Part shown: positions 57,651 through 64,000 of the stretch, piece after piece
Layout: each line of letters begins with the position of its first letter
How positions within the stretch are numbered: the stretch's first letter is position 1
Assembly (NCBI RefSeq): GCF_000204055.1
Contig: NW_006768813.1
Coordinates: forward strand, 251,473 to 315,472
DNA length: 64,000 nt
Direction: 5' to 3'
Source: Melampsora larici-populina 98AG31
Lineage: Eukaryota; Basidiomycota; Pucciniomycetes; Pucciniales; Melampsoraceae
Translations under genes and position numbers: made by a program
The notes under the pieces: model-generated
What the model was told of the DNA's origin: nothing
The model's database searches: none
What the model saw: the letters and a program-made list of their open reading frames with translations, nothing else

Positions 57651-60600
57651 GATGTATGGAGATGGTGTTGAGTAGATAAGACTATGTGATAGAGAGAAAA
57701 GGTGATTGGATCGGAATAATTGGGGGAAAGGAGTTGTAGAGGGATATAGGGAACGCGAATGGTGACTGGACGATATCGAGAAGTCGTGGTCACGAGAATT
57801 GCTGATCCTTCAGGAGGATCAGCTTGAAAATACAGTCAGAAATGCGCGAAGTACACATTAAATAAATGTACAAAATGTACAAGCATTATTGATCATAGCC
57901 GTGTTTCTAATTTACTCAGTTAATGTTGAAAGCGACCCGGGAGGCGTCACCGTCAGTTATTTGTCAATTTACATTTTCTAGAAATGCTGATAGATATATG
58001 AATGCTTCCCTATGGTTTTTACATCTTGTTTTCTTTCTGAACACGCATCGAAGACGTGCCCATTTTGATGCCCTAGCGCCACATTAGACATGATATTGAT
58101 TGGTGCTTCCAATGATGAACACCTAAATGAGCTGGCATGGTTTTGGTAGCGTTCGCGATCACCGAAGCGTCTTGGCGCATCCCACCCAAACTGGACAAAA
58201 ACCTATCCTTTCAATGCATTCGGATCTGCGTTCAAAGCCCTTCTTTATTTCTATAAAACCTCCTCACAATGATCATGACATCTTTTTCTGAGGGAGTCTC
58301 AAATATTTACGAAAGTACGTATTTTCAATTGAAAAACTGATCATCAGCCTTTCTGTGGCTGATAAATGATACCTTCATAGGACATTATCTGAAACAAGAA
58401 CGGCTAGAGAGGTCGTTCTGGTACGTCACCATCGTTGATATTTGACACAGAAACTATCCACGTCAAGAATCCATACTCTTCAATTATCTCTTGGGGACGT
58501 GAGGTGGATGCCCTCCGTGGAACGCGAACCTCCGGCGTCTGATCTGACTCAGCCATGAATCAACGATTTCAGCATTCCCTTGAGGTCCAGCTTTCTGCGG
58601 TCTCAAGCTCGCGTTATCAATGAATACCTCGGTCCATTTCTTCGCGCACGTGACATAAAATAGCCAATGAACTCTGTATTATCCCCTTCAGATTAGCAAC
58701 CTCGTAACTCTCTTGAATCATCAAACTCTCGGATCACTGGTTCAATTCACTGAGATTTCGGACATGGTATGGATCAATGCAAAGCAGATGCACGTATTCT
58801 CATTTTAGTCAAGATCTGCCTAGTGTCTAATGCTCTGGAACCTATATCACTGCAATGAAAGCAACAAATATACATCCAGATTATCAGTTAAAACCACAGT
58901 CATAAAAAATCCGACGATCAATCATCCCGCCGAAACAAATGATACAAGAGACTCCTTGTTAATTACTACTACTCGCAAAGCCTAGAATAATAAATACAAT
59001 AGAGTGGGAGAGCGACAACAAGGAAGCAAATTTGAAAGAAGCCGAATGTGGATAGCAAATCCTCCTTTGAACACCGCACTTATTCAACTATCTTAAGGCT
59101 GATAGAAGATATTATCATAAAACACGATCTGATTAGCATCTTTGCATTAAAATGTTTGCTCAGCGCTTCCATAGTCCATGAAAGCCTCCATCAACGACGT
59201 GTCCGGCGATACGCTCATAACACTGCTCCGCCCATGGAAGTTGCTGTACATGATGATTGTAAAGTCTTGATGAGGGGGCATAAAATGTTTACGAGAGTGA
59301 ATTGTTCAGCAAAATGTAATTGCCAGCCTGACTTGGGCTGGTAAAGCATACCTTCACAAAGCATGATCTGAAAAACACGTAATATTAAGAAGGGGGCTGT
59401 ATTTGCAGGTCTTGATAAATATCTTTTGTTAGACCTGTTTGCGCCAAAACCGGATGCTTATCGGCCATCTCCTTAGAATCTTGACCTTGATGTCCTCGAT
59501 GAACTATGGTGCTTTGGGGTCTGATCCAACTGAGCTCTTGGTCAAGTGTTTTTACAAGCCTTTCAGGCTCAGCTTATGCTGGTTCAAGGTACAAGTCATT
59601 TCGAATTTCAGCGTTCTTGGTTCAGTTCTCAGCGCATGTGAAGTTTATACTTATATCACTGTCTTGTTGTGTTTCCTATCACTTTCGAATCATCAAATCT
59701 GATCAAACTCGCCGTACCTGTTCAGTTCAGTAAGATTTTGGACATGTCATGGGGTCTGTGAAGCAAAGGCACGACTATGCATCTCACGCCGAGTCAAGAG
59801 CTGGACGGTGTCTGATGTTCCAGAGCCAAAATCAGACTACCAACATGAAAGTAACAAAGAAGATTCACCATTATCTCTAATTAGCATTTTCAAAAACATG
59901 TTTTATCGCACAAACGAATGCCCAAATCCTCGCGTCAAGAAAAATGATACAAATTATGAATTCAAAAGGCCTGGTAATAACGACTCTTTAAGAAGTCAAA
60001 AAAACAAATGCAAGGAAAAATCACAAACGGCAAGCAAACTTCAAAAAAGGTTGCAGCAGATTTGAAATGAAGCTGATTGTCCAGTCACTTTGAAGTCCGA
60101 ATTTCAAAGCCACATTTGAGATAAAATCCTCTCTTCCTGGTCTCCTGCCGATCACCGACGTTGTGGTCTTATCTCGGTTTGGTAGGGCCTTGATGACGCG
60201 ATTTGGGGCGGAATCAAGCGATTTTTTAGCGCGACATTCAACGCTGCCTCACAGGTTTTCTCCATCAGAGCAAGGAATTCTAGGCAACCTCAATAGGCTT
60301 GATCGGTGTTCGATATCGAGGTATTTCTTGACTTGTATTTGTAAATTCAGCTGATACAATTCAAGTGCCTCGTTGTCCAAAGGGCTGGCTTCCAAGCGAA
60401 TCTTGGTTGAATCGTTGGTGTGCACCATCTTTGATCGATATCGCAGCATATCTTCAAGCACAGTGGTGGCTGTATTTCCAGCTACATAAGTGATAAATGA
60501 GAAATTGAATCTCGAGTCTCTAGTCCATGAACATAGCTAGCGTCTAGTACTTCTAGAAAAAGCTTTAGATTCTTGTTCTCAATGCTTTGATCCGGGTGTA

Positions 60601-61310
60601 ACCAAAGCTAAAGAGCGGAAGACTGCTCGAGAAAATCTAGATGTTTGATTGAAACGGGTCTCGAGATCCTGAGTCCATCTGATAAGCCCATCGATCCCTG
60701 CGAGCGTCCACTTCTTGTGGGATTCAGCTGGGATTAATGTCAAAAAGGTATCATATGAGCATGATGTCAAATATCTGAACGAGAAATACTTGGTGATGAT
60801 AAGGATCGAATTGTTCTGCGGACCGATGTCGTTTTTCGTTCGAGTTCGAAAATCAGGGCTCGTCGATTTCTCAAGTTGAATCAAACCTAACTCCCCCTGT
60901 ATAAAAAAACGTTAACGTCACTATAGCCATGTTGACATTCTCCAGAAGACCCTCCTGATATTCATCTGGTCGCAATTGGCTTTGGTATTGTCTAACTAAT
61001 CAGAGTCAGCTGATATGGGTCTACATACCACAGCTTTGATCAAGGGGTACAATGAACGACGGCTCGTGAGTTGACAATTCACCCCATCTCTTCCTATAGG
61101 TGCGTAACATTCCGGAACAGGAAGGGACTTTCTTGTGCCACACACACAAACCAATTTTGTTCTTGTGGTGGGCACGCTCAGCGCGCAAAAATACACCAAG
61201 AAAGGATCCGCAACGATGTTTACAAGCCCTGGCTACGAACTCAACCCTGAGCTCGTAGGCAGGGAACCTTCATGTCGAAGTATTTCATTCCTTGATGATC
61301 AATTCCGTGA
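57651..61310. other. 3.7-kb intergenic region with an old duplication
   Basis: A diverged direct duplication can be followed between about 58350-58880 and 59325-59860 (for example GAT(A)CCTTCA(T/C)A near 58368 and 59350, and GGACATG near 58763 and 59742). ORFs at 59808-60065 (plus) and 60249-60884 (minus) are open, and the minus-strand pair could be linked by an intron, but no start, domain or homology supports a gene. Confidence 0.45.
60249..60884 (-). CDS. Uncertain two-exon gene fragment
   Basis: Two minus-strand frames, one reading FRTRTKNDIGPQNNSILIITKYFSFRYL and onward to SRAVFRSLALVT (about 60594-60884), the other VLEDMLRYRSKMVHTNDSTKI to a stop at 60249, may be joined across an intron near 60485-60590. 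An acceptor (TATACAG) precedes the first, so earlier exons would be needed, and none could be joined in frame. Unknown product, possibly a remnant. Confidence 0.25.
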
Positions 61311-61362
61311 TTGAAGAGAATAACATGCTTATTGAGATTGCGAACAGAGAGCAGTGTGACTC

Positions 61363-61370
61363 TATATAAA
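61363..61370 (+). promoter_or_regulatory. TATA box of the GH7 gene
   Basis: TATATAAA about 220 bp upstream of the ATG at 61584, followed by a CT-rich leader of the kind seen in strongly expressed fungal genes. Confidence 0.55.
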
Positions 61371-61583
61371 CACACAGTCAATCAACTCTCTTGCTTGCAT
61401 TCCATTATCATCTTTCACTGCCCCTTGCTTCTTTCGTTTGTAGCTTTTTCCAAGACTGAGTCTTTCTACTTTCACTATCACCTTCATAGCATCACATACA
61501 CAGTTTTTCTTTGCACTCTCACGACAAGTTCTTCTTTTTCAAGCTTTCTGCTACCTGGTTTTCCATACATCCATTCTTCGATC

Positions 61584-63153
61584 ATGACTCGTTCGTACAA
61601 GATGCACTTTGTTTTCGCCGCCGTGCTCCTTCACTTTTTGGGAGCTGGACAAGCTCAACTCGCTGGAACCAACACCCCGGAGACCGGTCCAGCACTTTCC
61701 GTCCAAACCTGCACCAAGGGTGGTGGTTGCAAGAAGACCTCCTCCAAGGTCACCCTTGATGCCAACTGGAGATGGCTTCACGCAGCCAATGGTACCAACA
61801 ACTGTTACACCGGTCAAACTTGGGACAAAACGCTCTGTAGCGACCCTGAAAAATGTGCCACCAGCTGTGCTCTAGATGGAGCTGATTATCCCGGCACTTA
61901 CGGTATCACTTCCACTGGCGACGCCCTCAAAATGAAATTCATCACTCATGGCCCTTATTCAGTCAACGTCGGCTCACGAGTTTACTTGATGGCCGGAGAT
62001 GACAAGTACCAGATGTTCAAGCTCAAGAATCAAGAGTTCACTTTCGACGTCGACGTCAGCAATCTGCCCTGCGGCCTGAACGGAGCCCTTTACTTTGCTG
62101 AGATGGCCGAGGATGGTGGTATGAAAGAGTTCCCCAGCAACAAGGCTGGTGCAAAATATGGTACAGGCTATTGCGATGCTCAGTGTCCTCATGACGTAAA
62201 GTTTGTCGATGGAAAGGTAAGCTCTCACTCTTCATCCTCGATTCTTCATTCTTCATCTTTGTCCCGTCACCCTAACCAAGATTTCCTTTCCGCCAACGCA
62301 GGCCAATCTTGTAGATTGGAAACCCTCCGCGACTGACATCAACTCCGGAACTGGAAGCGTCGGCTCCTGTTGTTACGAGATGGACATCTGGGAAGCCAAC
62401 ATGGCCGCTCAAGCTTTCACCGCCCACACTTGCAAAGGTCTCACCGGTCCCAAGAGCTGCACAGGCGCAGCATGTGGGGACAGTCCAGCCAACAGATACG
62501 GAGGTATCTGTGACAAGGATGGATGTGATTATGCCACCTATCGACTCGGAAATCATGACTTCTACGGTCCCAAGAAAACTGTCGATACCACTAAGAAATT
62601 CACGATCGTCACCCAATTCATCACCTCTGACGGAACGGCAAACGGCGATCTGACTGAAATTCGTCGTCTTTACGTCCAAGACGGTCGTGTGATCAAGAAC
62701 GTCCATAGTAGATTCCCCGGATTAAGACAATTTGACTCGATCAGCGACAAGTATTGTGCGGCTGAGAAGAAACTTTTCGACGACAAGAACGACTTCGCTG
62801 ACAAAGGTGGGCTCAAAGCCATGGGAGCTGCAATGGAAAGAGGAATGGTGTTGGTCATGAGTCTTTGGGGTAAGTCTTTACTCTTGAATTTCGACTTACT
62901 TGGTTCTGACGATGATTCTCAATTTTTGTTATTTCCTCACAAAGATGATCACACCGCAAACCTGCTTTGGCTTCAGTCTAGATATCCTGTCAACAAGAAA
63001 GCCTTCCCTGGTGTGGCCCGTGGTGATTGCGATCCTGCTTCCGGTGAGCCCAAGACGGTCGAAGCTGCACACCCTGATGCATCGGTTGAGTACTCCAACA
63101 TCAGGTTTGGGGACATCGGGTCTACCTATGGCGCGGCTGCTGGTTCCGAGTGA
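61584..63153 (+). CDS. Glycoside hydrolase family 7 cellulase (secreted, no CBM)
   Basis: Seen: exons 61584-62216, 62302-62869 and 62945-63153, phases 0 and 1, 469 residues. A signal peptide ([19 protein letters not shown], residues 7-25) is followed by the GH7 fold: [56 protein letters not shown] and the catalytic motif EMDIWEAN, with Glu237 (nucleophile), Asp239 and Glu242 (acid/base). About 20 cysteines are present. Known: GH7 enzymes cleave beta-1,4-glucan in cellulose, as cellobiohydrolases or endoglucanases. The protein ends shortly after FGDIGSTY, with no linker or cellulose-binding module. The ATG at 61584 is the first that gives a clean signal peptide. An upstream in-frame ATG at 61311 would add 91 residues of leader. 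Likely role: plant cell-wall degradation during infection. Confidence 0.93.
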
Positions 63154-64000
63154 TGATGGACTTTGAGCTGCCAAGATTTTTCCCTGACCTCTGGCCTGCC
63201 CTCTCGAGCTGTCATCCTTCTTTTTTACTCCACATGTACCTTCATTTAGTACACTTCTTCCAACACAGTCTTTCAGTTCATTGTAGCTTACCCACAACTG
63301 CTGTCGATCACTTGACGAAATAAAAAACAGTCGTTACCATCATATCTACTACTTTTTGCCTGCACCTAAAAAGGTAACTTGAGCATCGCCAATACATAGT
63401 GAGTTCTGAGAATTTCACATAGCCACATCATGTTCACGAATCACAGGTCATCATTTTGATCAAACATGAACATGTTTGTGATCATCGCATTTATCACTTT
63501 GACATCTGCCAACGTCTACCGTCTGGTATGAAGCTAAATCTTAATGTGATCGTCAGTCCATCAACATGCCAGCAATCTTGATCCCTGAGTAAACAAGTGA
63601 AATCTCGTTCCAAAGGCTCATTTTGGTGCTCTCGGGAATGCTCTTTTGGTATTCTGATGGATTGTTGATGACACCTGCCCCAAATCCATACAACCCAATG
63701 GTACCTTCCCATAAGAGAATTTCGTTAGTAGAAGCTTTCATTTAATGATACTACACTGATGTGGCGTCACTAATAACCATTGCGCTGGAAAGCAAAGCTA
63801 AGTAAAAGCCTGCCAACTAGTTTCCATCCCACTCCGTTATGTCTGCGGTTTCGTATGTATGTAGATGCCATATCCAAAATTCACCTTCCAGGTTGTCTGC
63901 GCAATGAGAAAATGGTTCTATGTAGGGGCTGTGGCGTCTGGCCATCGCACCCAGATCAGTTACAGTTTCAATCTGTAAACAACTATAACTACATAAATCT
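63154..64000. other. Downstream region of the GH7 gene, no gene supported
   Basis: A 62-codon minus-strand ORF (63553-63741, MKASTNEILLWEGTIGLYG...) is open and hydrophobic in part, but it lacks splice partners or a recognised family. Confidence 0.4.

Noticed and set aside
1..64000. CRISPR arrays, operons or bacterial signals
   Set aside because: Spliced genes and eukaryotic transposons throughout; no regularly spaced short repeats were seen.

Overview
The window looks like a transposon-rich contig from a rust fungus (Pucciniales, Basidiomycota). The reasons are genes full of short introns, small cysteine-containing secreted proteins, a GH7 cellulase, Plavaka (CACTA-like) and hAT transposases, and a ten-exon gene of a type I associate with rust genomes. 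The organism call is inference. There is one 100-N assembly gap at 15274-15373. All exon joins were worked out by hand from GT/AG sites and reading phase.

Host genes are sparse. On the left are an ING-family chromatin protein running off the window edge (1-838, -), a small secreted protein (4454-4984, -), a tentative multi-exon gene (6650-7250, -) and a second small secreted protein (7599-7850, -). In the middle are Epl1, the enhancer-of-polycomb scaffold of NuA4 (24868-28132, -), the ARL8 small GTPase (30037-31320, +) and an eight-exon secreted protein (32778-33937, +). On the right are a PAP2 lipid phosphatase (43429-44752, -), a Ser/Thr kinase (56674-57650, -) followed by tandem repeats of its 3' end, and a GH7 cellulase (61584-63153, +).

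Transposons fill most of the rest. They are: an apparently intact hAT element with 8-bp target duplications (1030-3831); a PIF/Harbinger element with an intact DDE gene and a broken Myb/SANT partner (about 8589-12125); a 728-bp non-autonomous element with 9-bp duplications (12434-13161); a decayed 5.5-kb hAT (16777-22253); a 125-bp hairpin MITE (22467-22591); and a probable Plavaka element with a spliced 1185-residue transposase (transposase 51268-55522; possible whole element 46683-56050).

The most notable object is a 7,891-bp unit at 34560-42450. It has 266-bp terminal inverted repeats with only two mismatches and a 9-bp target duplication, GTGTATCAT. It encodes a RecQ-like helicase with a repeated coiled-coil tail, a four-exon DUF6589-family protein and a small two-exon protein. 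Beside it is a 91-bp hairpin element with nearly the same ends, sharing the same 9-bp duplication, so three copies of that 9-mer are present. I infer an autonomous/MITE pair of a helicase-carrying DNA transposon in which the DUF6589 protein is the best transposase candidate.
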